The translations under genes and the position numbers were made by a program. A DNA stretch of 64,000 nucleotides, from the NCBI GenBank assembly GCA_007922305.1, contig ML677365.1:15432293-15496292 (forward strand), read 5' to 3'. This DNA is from Dermatemys mawii (Eukaryota > Chordata > Testudines > Dermatemydidae). This document shows positions 11,675 to 22,680 of this stretch, in pieces; the stretch's first letter is position 1, and every line of letters begins with the position of its first letter. A model generated the notes under the pieces. It saw nothing but the letters and a program-made list of their open reading frames with translations, did no database searches and was not told the origin of the DNA.

Positions 11675-13025
11675 GCTACCTAAATTGTAAAATCAAAAGT
11701 GTATTTTAAGTGCTGATTTTTACAGAGAAACAATGAATATTTACTAAAAATATTCTGTGAAATAACTATGTAATAACTTGTAATGCAGCTTTTACCAATA
11801 ATTTAGGTTTGCTTTCAATACTGGACATAATAACGAGAATCTTTAGTGTAAATAAAGATTATATCTATTTTCTTTCTAAACAAAACTGGGCACACTTCCA
11901 TAATTAGAAAGTAAATAATCGGAAAATTACCATTTCCTATCTTCTCCTCCATTCAAGCACCAGAATATGTAATCTACTCATGTTGTTCTTGTTTTAACAT
12001 GGCTGGTAATCTTACAAATCCTATGCATATAGTCCTCACATGCATAAATGTTTGCAGAATCTGGGCTCCCCTAAATCACCTCCCACAAGCTCTTTAGAGA
12101 CAGGACCTCATTTTAATGTTTTGTAAAGCACCACATGCACTTCTAATGCTGTGTAAATAATAAGTAAAATATCCATGAGACAAAATTGAATAAATTAAGA
12201 TTAATGTTCTGTCATATTTCACTTGAAATATTTGATAAATAAAATGGTTACTGGCATTTTGTCAAATACAAGCCATATTTGACAGCATCAGAATACATAT
12301 TCTGAATTTTACTATAACCTTTTCCCAATAGTCTATTAAATATTTTATTTAAATAAAACAGACAACTCATTTACTTTAATTAATTTCAGGAGATTTTTTT
12401 CCATTTTAAAACATACTTCACAACACAAGCTTTGTTTAATTTGCAAGACTTCCAAGATGTCTAGTGAGAATACTTCATGGGAGAAGAATGTTTTCTCGTG
12501 CACATCACATGGCTATTTCTGCAAATATTGGCCTATGCTCTCAAGAAACCAAGTAAAAACATCATTTCTTTAAAATAGGGGGAACTGTGGTAAAAAAATC
12601 AATTCCAGTTGTGAATTACACTGCAAAAATCATACTGACAGTGTAACTAACTACTTTACAGAAACCTTCTTGCACACGTATATGGGTAGGTTGTTTCAAG
12701 TTAGTATTTTGACTGGGTCCCTCCTCCACTCCCACTCCCCAACAAATTTCTCCCTCATCCTCCTGCTACTCTTCCAGTTATTATTTCTAGAAAAATAAAC
12801 CTAATTTACTTTACAGACTACTTGCAGAAACCCAAAATATGAACCCAATTCCTATTTATGAAAGGAAGGCTGGTGCTCCACAAAATAGCTTCCAATGATA
12901 AGGGTATGTTAAAATTAAACATTCTTACCCATAGGAAGTTGAGCAAAGAATCATTTCAAGATCTGTTACAAATCTATGTAGAACTGATTATGACCTGCAG
13001 GATTTCACTGCAGAAAAAAATATAC
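11675..13025. other. AT-rich intron, nothing recognised
   Basis: Contains only short poly-A/T runs. The open frame at 12858-13040 runs into the Penelope element and has no recognisable family. Confidence 0.5.
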
Positions 13026-13036
13026 TGTTGGTATTG

Positions 13037-15533
13037 GTGACAAAGAGCCCTGTGGCACCTTAAAGACTAACTAAAGTTTTAGAGCATAAGCTTTCGTGGG
13101 CTAATACCCACTTCGTCGGATGCATGCAGTGGAAGTATCCAGGGGCAGGTATAAATAGGTAGGCAAGAACCAGGTGGGAGATAACAGGGTTAGTCCAATG
13201 AGGCTGAACCAGCTACATAAAACAATGCACTGATACACAGACACCATCCCACCAGCAGTACAAGAAAAAGAACTCCACATGGACTCCTCCTGAGGGTCGA
13301 AATGACAGTCTGGACCTATACATAGAATGCTTCCGCCAATGTGCACAGGCAGAAATTGTGGAAAAACAACATCACCTGCCTCACAACCTAAGTCAAGCAC
13401 AACGCAATGCTATCCACAGCCTCACAAACAATCCTGACAACATAAATCAAAGAGGCTGATAAAGGAGGTGCTGTTGTCATCATGGACAGGTCTGACTACC
13501 AAAATGAGGCTACCAGACAACTCTCCAACACCAATTTCTACAGGCCACTTCCCTCAGATCCCACTGAAGAATATACTAAGAAACTGCACCGTCTACTCAA
13601 GACACTCCCTACACTAACATAGGAAAAAATTAACATACCCTTAGAGCCCCGACCGGGGTTATTCTATCTTTTACCCAAGATCCACAAACCTGGAAATCCT
13701 GGACGCACCATCATCTCGGGCATTGGCACTCTCACTGAAGGACTGTCTGGATATGTGGACACTCTACTCAGACGCTACACTACCAGCACTCCCAGCTATC
13801 TCCGTGACAACACCGACTGCCTGAGGAAACTACAATGCATTGGTGACCTTCCAGAAAACACCATCCTAGCCACCATGGATGTAGAGGCTCTCTGCACAAA
13901 CATCCCACACAAAGATGGAATACAAGCTGTCAAGAATAGTATCTCTGATGATGCCACAGCACAAGTGGTTGCTGAGCTCTGTGACTTTATCCTCACACAC
14001 AATTATTTCAAATTTGGTGACAAAATATACCTCCAGACCAGTGGCACCGCTATGGGCACCCGCATGGCCCCACAGTATGCCAACATCTTTATGGCTGACC
14101 TGGAACAACGCTTCCTCAGCTCTCGTTCACTCAAGCCCCTTCTCTATCTACACTACATTGATGACATCTTCATCATCTGGACCCATGGGAAAGAAACTCT
14201 GGAAGAATTCCACCATGATTTCAACAGCTTCCACCCCAACATCCATCTCAGCCTGGACCAGTCTACACGAGAGGTCCACTTCCTGGACACCACGGTGCAA
14301 ATTAATGACGGCCACAACACCACCACCCTATATCGAAAACCTACCGACAGCTATGCCTACCTTCATGTCACCAGCTTCCATCCCGGGCACACCACACGAT
14401 CCATTGTCTACAGCCAAGTACTGAGGTACAATCATATTTGCTCCAACCCCTCAGACAGAGACCAACACCTACAAGATCTCCACCAAGCTTTCTCAAAACT
14501 ATAATACCTGCACAAGGAAATAAGGACACAGATCAACAGAGCCAGACGTGTACCCAAAAGCCTGCTGCTGCAAGACAAGCCCAAGAAAGAAAACAACAGA
14601 CCACCACTGGCCATCATCTACAGTCCTCAGTTAAAGCCTCTCCAACGCCTCATCAGTGACCTACAACCCATCCTGGACAACAATCCCTCACTTTCACAGG
14701 CCTTGGGAGGAAGACCAGTCCTGGCCTACAGACAACCTGCCAACCTCAAGCATATTCTCACCAGCAATAGCACACCGCGCCATAATAACTCTAACTCAGG
14801 AACCAATCCATGCAACAAACCTCGATGCCAACTCTGCCCACATATCTACGCCAGCAACACCATCACAGGACCAAACCAGATCAGCCAAACCATCACTAGC
14901 TCATTCACCTGCACATCTACCAATGTAATATACGACATTATGTGCCAGCAATGTCCCTCTGCTATGTACATCGGCCAAACTGGACAGTCCCTACGAAAAA
15001 GGATAAATGGACACAAATCAGATATCAGGAATGGCAATATACAAAAATCTGTAGGAGAGCACTTCAACCTCACTAGACACACTATAAAAGATTTAAAGGT
15101 CAGCATTATGCAGCAAAAAAACTTCAAGTCCAGACTGCAAAGAGAGACTGCAGAGCTGCAATTCATTTGCAAATCTGATACCATCAATCAAGGATTGAAC
15201 AAAGATTACGAGTAGCTAGCTAACTACAAAAGCAGCTTCTCTTCTCTCGCTATTCACACCTCCAATTCAGCTGCTAGAGGAATACCTCACCCTCCCTGAT
15301 TAGAGATAACAAGCTGGTTCAGCCTCATTGGACTAACCCTGTAATCTCCCACCTGGTTCTTGCCTACCTATTTATACCTGCCCCTGGATACTTCCACTGC
15401 ATGCATCTGACAAAGTGGGTATTAGCCCACGAAAGCTTATGCTCTAAAACTTTAGTTAGTCTTTAAGGTGCCACAGGACTCTTTGTCACTTCTGCAATTC
15501 CAGACTAACACGGCTACCCCTCTGATTCTTCAG
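13037..15533 (+). mobile_element. Near-complete Penelope-like retroelement (PLE)
   Basis: A 2497-bp element flanked by an 11-bp target duplication, tgttggtattg, at 13026-13036 and 15534-15544. The ends are long inverted repeats of about 190 bp: gacaaagag.cctgtggcacc...aggctgaaccagc on the left and gctggttcagcct...ggtgccacaggactc on the right. The right end carries an extra unique tail, cagactaacacggctacccc. Between them lies one reverse transcriptase - GIY-YIG endonuclease gene. Related 3' pieces are at 29843-30675 and 41206-42262, and termini alone at 11557-11660 and 51493-51589, so the family was active in this genome. Confidence 0.93.
13381..15215 (+). pseudogene. Penelope RT / GIY-YIG endonuclease gene, recently disabled
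   Basis: The frame gives DKGGAVVIMD..., RPGLFYLLPKIHKPGNPGR, SGTAMGTRMAPQYANIF and the catalytic LHYIDDIFIIW (YIDD box at about 14148-14170). A Cys-rich linker (CNKPRCQLC) follows, then the GIY-YIG endonuclease: NVIYDIMCQQC, MYIGQTGQSLRKRINGH and a downstream Glu in ETAELQF. It is broken by a 1-nt insertion near 13446 and in-frame stops at 13620-13622 (TAG) and 14502-14504 (TAA). The stop at 15213-15215 replaces the TGG (Trp) seen at the same place in the copy at 29843-30675, whose frame continues about 29 more codons. The copy at 41206 has CAA where 14502 is TAA. Most lesions are single transitions, consistent with a fairly young insertion. Confidence 0.92.
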
Positions 15534-15544
15534 TGTTGGTATTG

Positions 15545-16709
15545 TCCCTTACAGAATACTACCATATAGACATCAAAATGTAGATGCATGTATACAAAAA
15601 TACATTAATAGAGCACTTTATTACACCCTTGCAAAATTCTAACGGACCACTCTTCTAAGGTGAATACTTTGAGTAAAATCTCTCTTTTCCCCCTAGTAAA
15701 GGTAAAAGGCATGCAAACAGATTTTGCTAAGCTGCTTTATTGAGAATAGATACTGAAGTCAAACTAAATCTTGAAAAATGAAGACAATTTTACTACTGCT
15801 CTAATGAACAGCAATATAAACAATAAAAACGGTGGCTATAGAAAAATAATTTGCTTTGATCTGTTTGTAATATAAACTTAACTCCTGTAAAACTTGGGCT
15901 CTGGGGAACTTTAACAGCAGTCCGACTATTGGAAGCTAACAGATAATACAGTAGAATGAAATATGATTGTTATGTAATGTATCTAAAGACACTTCAAAAT
16001 TCACAGAAACAATCATATGGTTAAAAAGATGGCAATATTTATGATGTATTATTGCCAAAATTAGGATTATTTAGCCTGAAATGAAAAGAGCTAAAATTAC
16101 TCAAAATTCTAATAAATACAGCATCTTTCAAAATTCTAATGAATATAGCATCTTTTATCTTGAAGGGTTCCAAAATGATTTAGAGATTGTACTCCAACAC
16201 TGAAATTCTGTCCCAAGAGTGGTTCTATGTGGCATCAGTTTTGCACACAATAATAACAGTTTCTTTTAAGGGGAAAAAGATAACTTCTTTAACTGACAGT
16301 GGAGGGGAAACTTTCAAGAAACAGAAAATAATTATCCAGGTTGGAATTTGGCCATTAAGAAATTACTATGGTGAAGTCATGAATTAGATATTTATCCCGA
16401 TGCCAGAGTCACATTGTTTATGACAATCTTCTTGCACTATTATCCAGTCTAGTTTTAAATCTCTTCCAGCAGATGTTTTAGGTACCCATACTGATTTTAG
16501 AGTTATCAAATCGCCTTTATTAAAGACATGTTGCTGATTCACTGCAGACCAAGACAGAAGTGACAAAGTAACTTGTGAATGGCTGTGTTTCTCTCCATGA
16601 GATCCCAGGGGAGCTTATTGTGAGGGACTGTATTTTAGTCCCAAGAGCACTCTTATGTGAGGTTTCACAAAGGTCCATTTTATAACCTCTTTCATTCAAA
16701 AATATATAA
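15545..16709. other. AT-rich intron with a short tandem repeat
   Basis: No gene was seen. A ~28-bp unit (caaaattctaat.aatatagc) is present twice in tandem at about 16100-16156. Confidence 0.55.
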
Positions 16710-16771
16710 CAGACTATTAGAAGGGATAGTAAGGAGTCCCAGTCTGAGGTACTTTTAGTATAATGATTATA

Positions 16772-17434
16772 CAGTAGACTCTTGATTATTCGGGATGATC
16801 GGGAAAAACTAAATCCCGGTTAATAAGATCCTGGATAATCACGACTACTGTGGCGGTAGTGCCCCTGCCGCCCTGCGAGGGGAGGGGGAGGTGCGCCAGC
16901 CGCCCTGCTGTGGTGGGGGCACCGCCTGCCCCAGTCAGATCCCGCAGCTAGCCTGACCATAAGATGCCCAGGCTGGCAGCGGGAGCTGAGACCCCGGCTG
17001 GCAGGAGCCAGCAGGGAAACCCGAAAGCGGCAGCAGGCTGACCGTTCAGCCTGCCGCTGCTTTGGGGTGTCCCCCCAGGCTCCTGCCAGCGGGGGCCTCA
17101 GCCACTGCCAGCCTGGGCTTCCTACACCCAGGCTGGCAGTGGGCTGAGACTCCAGGTGGCAAGGGGCCAATGGGGAAACCCCAAAGCGGCAGTGGGCTGA
17201 CCGCTCAGCCTACAGCCGCTTTGGGGTTTCCCCCCAGGCTCCTGCCAGCAGAGGTCTCAGCCTGCTGCCAGCCTGGGTGTAGGAAGCTCCCACCACCGCA
17301 GGGCGGCTGGTGCACCCCCCTCACCCCCCGCAGGGCGGCAGGGGCGCTACCACCACAGTAGACTTGATTATCCGGGATCTTATTAACCGGGAGTAAGTTT
17401 TTCCTGATCATCCCGGATAATCGAGAGTCTACTG
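16772..17434. mobile_element. GC-rich Tigger/pogo-type MITE, complete copy
   Basis: Terminal inverted repeats cagtagactcttgattat / ataatcgagagtctactg, subterminally extended (gggatgatcgggaaaaa against tttttcctgatcatccc), flanked by TA on both sides (16770-16771 and 17435-17436). 663 bp, with a GC-rich palindromic interior of the same kind as at 1-424, 18009-18261 and inside 61591-62417. No transposase. Superfamily is inferred from the TA duplication and CAG... ends. Confidence 0.85.
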
Positions 17435-17499
17435 TATAATCATCATTATACTAAAAGTACCTCAGACTGGGACTCCTTACTATCCCTTCTAATAGTCTG
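17435..17499. repeat. Inverted copy of the MITE's own left flank
   Basis: This 65-bp block is the reverse complement of 16710-16771, the unique sequence just left of the MITE. It differs by one 3-bp insertion. At 17500 it stops abruptly and the sequence jumps back into GC-rich MITE interior. See findings: likely assembly foldback next to the N gap, or a real inverted duplication. Confidence 0.9.
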
Positions 17500-17608
17500 C
17501 TGCTTTGGGGCTTCCCCTGCAGGCTCCTGCCAGCCGGGGTCCTGCTGCCAACCCCAATCAGCTCCCACTGCCAGCCTGGGTGTAGGAAGCCCAGGCTGGC
17601 AGTGGGGG
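17500..17608. mobile_element. GC-rich MITE interior fragment before the gap
   Basis: Starts ctgctttggggcttcccc and continues aggctcctgccagccg, the interior motifs of the 16772-17434 element. It is cut by the N run. Confidence 0.8.
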
Positions 17609-18008
17609 NNNNNNNNNNNNNNNNNNNNNNNNNNNNNNNNNNNNNNNNNNNNNNNNNNNNNNNNNNNNNNNNNNNNNNNNNNNNNNNNNNNNNNNNNNNN
17701 NNNNNNNNNNNNNNNNNNNNNNNNNNNNNNNNNNNNNNNNNNNNNNNNNNNNNNNNNNNNNNNNNNNNNNNNNNNNNNNNNNNNNNNNNNNNNNNNNNNN
17801 NNNNNNNNNNNNNNNNNNNNNNNNNNNNNNNNNNNNNNNNNNNNNNNNNNNNNNNNNNNNNNNNNNNNNNNNNNNNNNNNNNNNNNNNNNNNNNNNNNNN
17901 NNNNNNNNNNNNNNNNNNNNNNNNNNNNNNNNNNNNNNNNNNNNNNNNNNNNNNNNNNNNNNNNNNNNNNNNNNNNNNNNNNNNNNNNNNNNNNNNNNNN
18001 NNNNNNNN
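17609..18008. other. Assembly gap, 400 N
   Basis: An uninterrupted run of N of exactly 400, so a placeholder or estimated size. Open frames across it are meaningless. Confidence 1.
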
Positions 18009-18261
18009 GCGGGCTGAGCACTGAGCCTGCTGCACTTTGGGCTTTCCCCCCAGGCTCCTGCCAGCCGGGGTCTCAGCGCGCTGCCAGCCCTGGTTTCCTA
18101 CGCCCAGCTGGCAAGGGGCCGTGGGGGGAACCCCAAAGTAGCGGCATGCTGAGCGCTCAGCCCGCTGCCACTTTGGGGCTTCCCCTGCCAACCCCTGTTT
18201 TAGACGTCCCGGTTAATCCGCAGCCCGGTTAACCAGAGCCCGGATAATCGGGAGTCTACTG
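18009..18261. mobile_element. GC-rich Tigger/pogo-type MITE, right end
   Basis: GC-rich interior followed by ggttaaccagagcccggata and ending ggagtctactg, then ta. It is closest to the copy ending at 424, sharing the tgttttagacgtc..ggtta region. It probably belongs to the same insertion as the sequence before the gap. Confidence 0.85.
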
Positions 18262-19589
18262 TATATATGTCTCTCTCATCAGAGCCAACTGGTATGGTAT
18301 CTTAATGATTGTCTAGTTGAGACTGGGGGCATGGATGAGGGTAAAGAGGCAAAGGCTCAGTCTGAATAAATTAGGAACATATGCTAAGAAAAACAACCAA
18401 AGTGTTTAGAAAAGAACTTATCAGGTCATCTGATTAAGGGTGTTTGGCAACAATGACCAGAAAGACTTTTAACCATCTGCATCGGGTCAGGAGGTTGAAT
18501 TCATTATTCTTGACTCCAGAATTTACTATCATGATCCATGTTTTTGTTACCTCTATATTAATTTACAGTAGTGTGCTCTAAATGGTGCTATAATTTAAAT
18601 CTGTTTAAAAGCTTAAGAAAATGTCATATGCAGCCATAGCAGCCCAGTTTGGAAGTGAACACATGGCACTGGTGGCTCTGGGAAATGCACTAGCTGCCCA
18701 TCCGTTTCTGGGGAAAATGACAGCTATGTTCAGTGATGTTACTGTTGTGATTAGCACAGATATGAGTGCAACATCTCTTTGTTTACAAGAGAGGGAGCAG
18801 CTAGCTTCTCAAAAACTGCGGTGAGAAGGTCCACAGAAGCACAGATAGATAAGACAGCTGTACTCAACTAGAGCCCCTCAATTTTGGATTCATCCCTCAC
18901 TTTGGTCACCAATATTCAAAATTCGTCCAAGTCCAGTTGTTTGTCTCAGCTCTGAAGGGCTGACTTGCCTGGATGTTATTTTTTCTTTTTGGAGAGGGTA
19001 ATTTATATTGTAAACCTCTTGACTCTCTCAGATTTGATTATATGGGAGCTGGGTTGTCTACTGTAGTGATATTTGTTGTATTTGCTACGTTTAAAACAAA
19101 AATTATCATGCCACTTAGAATTTGCAATAAGTGCCTTTTAATTGTAAAAATCAAAATAAAAACAAAAATAATGAATGTCTCCAAATATGTGGTTTCTGCA
19201 ACTCACATTAGGAGACTACTCCAAAGAAATAACTCTTCCTAACTATTGAGGAAGTTTCTTCTTATATTTAGCTTTAAAAGGCTTTTTAAAAATTCATAAT
19301 ATTATTTGTATTACACTAGTACCTAGAAGCCCCTGTCAATGAACTCTATAGTAAGCACTAAAAGGAAAACAATGAAAAACTGACTACCTGTTCCACAGAG
19401 CTCACAACCTCGAGAGTTTTCTAGATACCTTTTCGCTCTCTTTACTGGTGTTCACAACCCCCCCAATTTAATGAAATTCACAGATACTAAGATATCGTTA
19501 GAAGATTACCCTCTTCCCAAACATTAATATTTTAAATAAGATCAGTATCAGGGTCTTCTCCATTCTTAAAATTAATTCAGATTAAGAAA
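18262..19589. other. Intron, nothing recognised
   Basis: The 67-codon frame at 18621-18824 reads protein-like (AAIAAQFGSEHMALVALGNA) but matches no family I know and has no splice context. No other feature was seen. Confidence 0.45.
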
Positions 19590-19800
19590 CGGTGCAAATT
19601 CAAAGCACTAGAGCTCCATATAAAGATAAGACCTAACACTGAACCTTGCAACACCTTGCTAGACACTCTCTCCCATGACCCCACAGTCCTTTCCTTTGTG
19701 TTCCTTCTGCCTTTTTACAGTACGAGACCGTTTTAATTTATTTTATAAGTAGGATTTTGTAAAGAAACTGTATCAAATGTTATTAATATCCCTATTCCTG
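19590..19800 (-). mobile_element. CR1 LINE fragment (RT region)
   Basis: Phrases such as cactgaaccttgcaacacc, ttgctagacactctctccc and actgtatcaaatgttatta are the reverse complement of the C-terminal coding part of amniote CR1 elements. It is old and truncated at both sides. Confidence 0.6.
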
Positions 19801-21220
19801 TGAAAAGTCTCATGACCCACCTTCAATATCTATGAATACTCAAGGCACTTCTTTTAAATTAAATGAATAAGAGAATCTCTAGCAGCACAGTGCCTATTAT
19901 TTAGCAAGGGCATTGTCTTGAACACCACAGGAAGAAAGGTGAAACACCAGGAATCTGGTTTAACCAAGTTGAAGTTTTATTATATTAAATAACACATATG
20001 GGAACTATACAGCATTAACTTGTCCAGTGCAAATCATCGTTTGTATCGTAATCTATTCCACCTGATCAAGGACTGCCATCAGCCTCTAACTCAGTTAACC
20101 TAGTCCCAGTGCCGCTGTTGAGACCTTACCACCTTCCCTCATCTAAGGATAAACGGAGAGGGAAAAACAGGTCTACTTGCTTACTGTACCAGACATTAGG
20201 ACCTCAGCTCCACTCCCCACCTTCTTTAGGAGACACCATCTCCTAATCCATTTCCAGTTCCAGTTTATCAGGGACCAACCCACTACTGAAGGATTACAAG
20301 CAACTGGCATCTACCAAGTTGTAATAAAGTGAATTTTACATACCCACTGGGTGCTGGGCATCTAAGAGGAAGGTGAAATAACTCACTTTTCCCAGGTCAC
20401 TCTAGCAGTGAAAAAAATTTCCTCCCTAGCCCCAAAAGCAGCTAGCATGATGCAAACAGCAAGGACCCAAAAGACCTGGTCCTACTCTAATCAGAAGAAG
20501 GAAGCTTTTCTTCCTGTGCAGAACAGCCCCCCAGACTGGAAGGAGGATTCATATGTCCTCTCATTAAATGCGTGGAAGCCAATAGGCTTTGCTGAACCCT
20601 TGTGTCCCACCAATCAACCAAGAGCACTCTTCCTCAAAACCACAACATGACTGAATGCCCACAACGCAAATTTAAAGCACAAGCACTCCATATGAAGACA
20701 AGATGTAACACTGAACGTTGCATATTCTATAATGGGGCCAACAGTTTTCTTTCCCTTGTTGGTTCATACAAACTGTCCTCCTAATTTCTAAGACCACAGG
20801 GTGTCATTGGTTCAGTACTGATAGAGAAAGAATTCCATCTGTTGTACCACCAACACCAATTTTTGTAGCATGTAAGATATTTCTTGAGGGCCTCCCATGC
20901 CAAATCTGACCCTCACTTAACTTATGAGATGTAACAAGATCACAATCAGAAAGCACCAACTGCAATGTAATCAGCACATTGACAGTATAAAAAAAACAGA
21001 TTTGACAGTTTTTAGTAGAAGTGAGCTATGCATAAAGGATAGTGATGCTGCTGCTATCATGATAATTATACATATCTCACTAGAAGCATAATATTTTAAG
21101 CATCTTTCATATGAATGTAAAGCACACACTAAATTATAAATAACTTTAGACTTCCCACTTACTGTATATAGCATCTTTTATCCCAAGCACTAAGAGGAAG
21201 TGCGAATGGCCCATGAAAAA
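19801..21220. other. Intron, nothing clear
   Basis: A ~40-bp block at 20670-20715 (ccatatgaagacaagatgtaac...ctgaacgttgca) resembles the CR1-like block near 19614-19655, so CR1 debris may extend here. No gene was seen. Confidence 0.4.
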
Positions 21221-21309
21221 TTGTAATACTTTTTAACCATCATATGAATATTTTGAAAATACTCATATCTTCAAAATACTCATATCATGATGATTAAAAA
21301 GTTTTACAA
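21221..21309. repeat. Imperfect AT-rich hairpin
   Basis: ttgtaatactttttaa... (21221-21255) pairs with ...ttaaaaagttttacaa (21271-21309) with a few mismatches and a 3-bp offset. Short tandem copies (aaaatactcatatc; ttttacaattacaaat) sit in and beside it. It could be a small MITE, but no target duplication was identified. Confidence 0.55.
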
Positions 21310-22464
21310 TTACAAATGCTTAGAAAATTTTACAATTACAAATTTCAGGCAACCTACTGCATTTTTTTGGAGTTAGAATTTTTTTTTTGGTATGAGAATA
21401 CAGAATATACAGATTTAGTATGGTGCTAAAATAAAATGAATTATTCATTAGTCGTTCCAGGACCCATGACAACACAAAATTGTATACTTTGAATTACATC
21501 CTATCCTTAAAATATTTTAAGATTTTAAAACATATATATATAAATTCATATATGTCACATTCTGAAAACATTTTTAGCCTGAGATTTTCCATTTTTGATC
21601 TGTGTTGAAAGATATTTTCTTTGTTTTGGGGCAACTTTTGAAGAATCTATTCAGAATTTGTTGAATTAAAGATGGTTGTTGGGAGTGGGGGGACTTTTCA
21701 CACTGTTAAAACAAAAAACACTATCACACTCCCTCTTCCCCTAACCCCTAAACACACAGAGAAATGTGTGAGCTTTCAAATTTGATATACAGAGTTCATT
21801 TTATAGTATATATGCCAAAAACTCTGAAAAAACTAAGGGCCAAATCCTGCAATTCTTACTCAGCTAAAACTCCCACTGAGTTTCAGTGAATAAAGGACTT
21901 GGCCTAGAAGGTCCCAAACTGTGCAGCTGGACACCTGCTACAGCTAACTTCTCTATCTGCCCCAGATTTTCTTCTACGCAACTACCATGTGATTCAAGTC
22001 TCTCCAGCTCTCCCCAGTTCTGCCAGTGAACTTTCAAGCTCATTTGTGCCCTGAGCACTTAAGTCTGTTCTTAGTCCACATGGCACTTAAGCAACGAAGA
22101 AATGTGTAAAACAAACCTATTTTAGCTCAAACTTTTCCCTGTTTTGGAACATGGGTTTCCCAAACTTTTCCCAATCGTGACTTTCTTTTTTTCATCGTCC
22201 AAACAAAAGTGATCCTCTTATGGGAATGAATGAATGAATATTTAAAAATAATTCATAACACTGGTCCAAATTCAACAAAGCTGATACAGGGAGGCAAAAA
22301 CTGCACCTCCTTGAGCCAGCTAAGCCCACTGCAAGAAGAGATTCACCTTTCTTCAGGACAGACTAACTCCTTGGGGATTTATTGCCCCCCATAATGCTGT
22401 TAATCATTATTTTACATCCTTCCTAATAATCATCTATTTAGATATTTATATGGCCTCCATCACC

Positions 22465-22680
22465 AGAATATCTGGATGGATCACACACAACAATGTACAT
22501 ACCCTCCCAACACTCTTATGAGGTAGGGAATTATTTTTATCTTCGTTTTACAGAAAGGGAGGCAGGGCACAGACAGATTAAATGACCTACCCAGAATCAA
22601 ACGAAGTCTCTGACAAAACTGGGAATTAAATCCAGATCTTCCAAGACCTAGCCCAGAGTCTTAAACCACAAGAAACTCCA
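22465..22680 (-). mobile_element. MIR SINE (antisense)
   Basis: Order of motifs atgaggtagggaattatt, cgttttacagaaaggga, ggcacagacagattaaatga, cctacccagaatcaa and gggaattaaatccagatctt matches the reverse complement of MIR. The copy is old and diverged. Confidence 0.75.

Noticed and set aside
13796..14424. Alternative frames across the Penelope RT (for example 169 codons at 13915-14424)
   Set aside because: They are shadows of the true RT frame, which carries the YIDD and SGTAMGTRMAP motifs.
17446..18191. Open frames of 140-246 codons across the N gap
   Set aside because: Most codons are N. The flanking codons are GC-rich MITE sequence.
18621..18824. 67-codon frame with Ala-rich protein-like sequence
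   Set aside because: No family match that I know, no splice sites, and it is isolated in intron. It may be chance.
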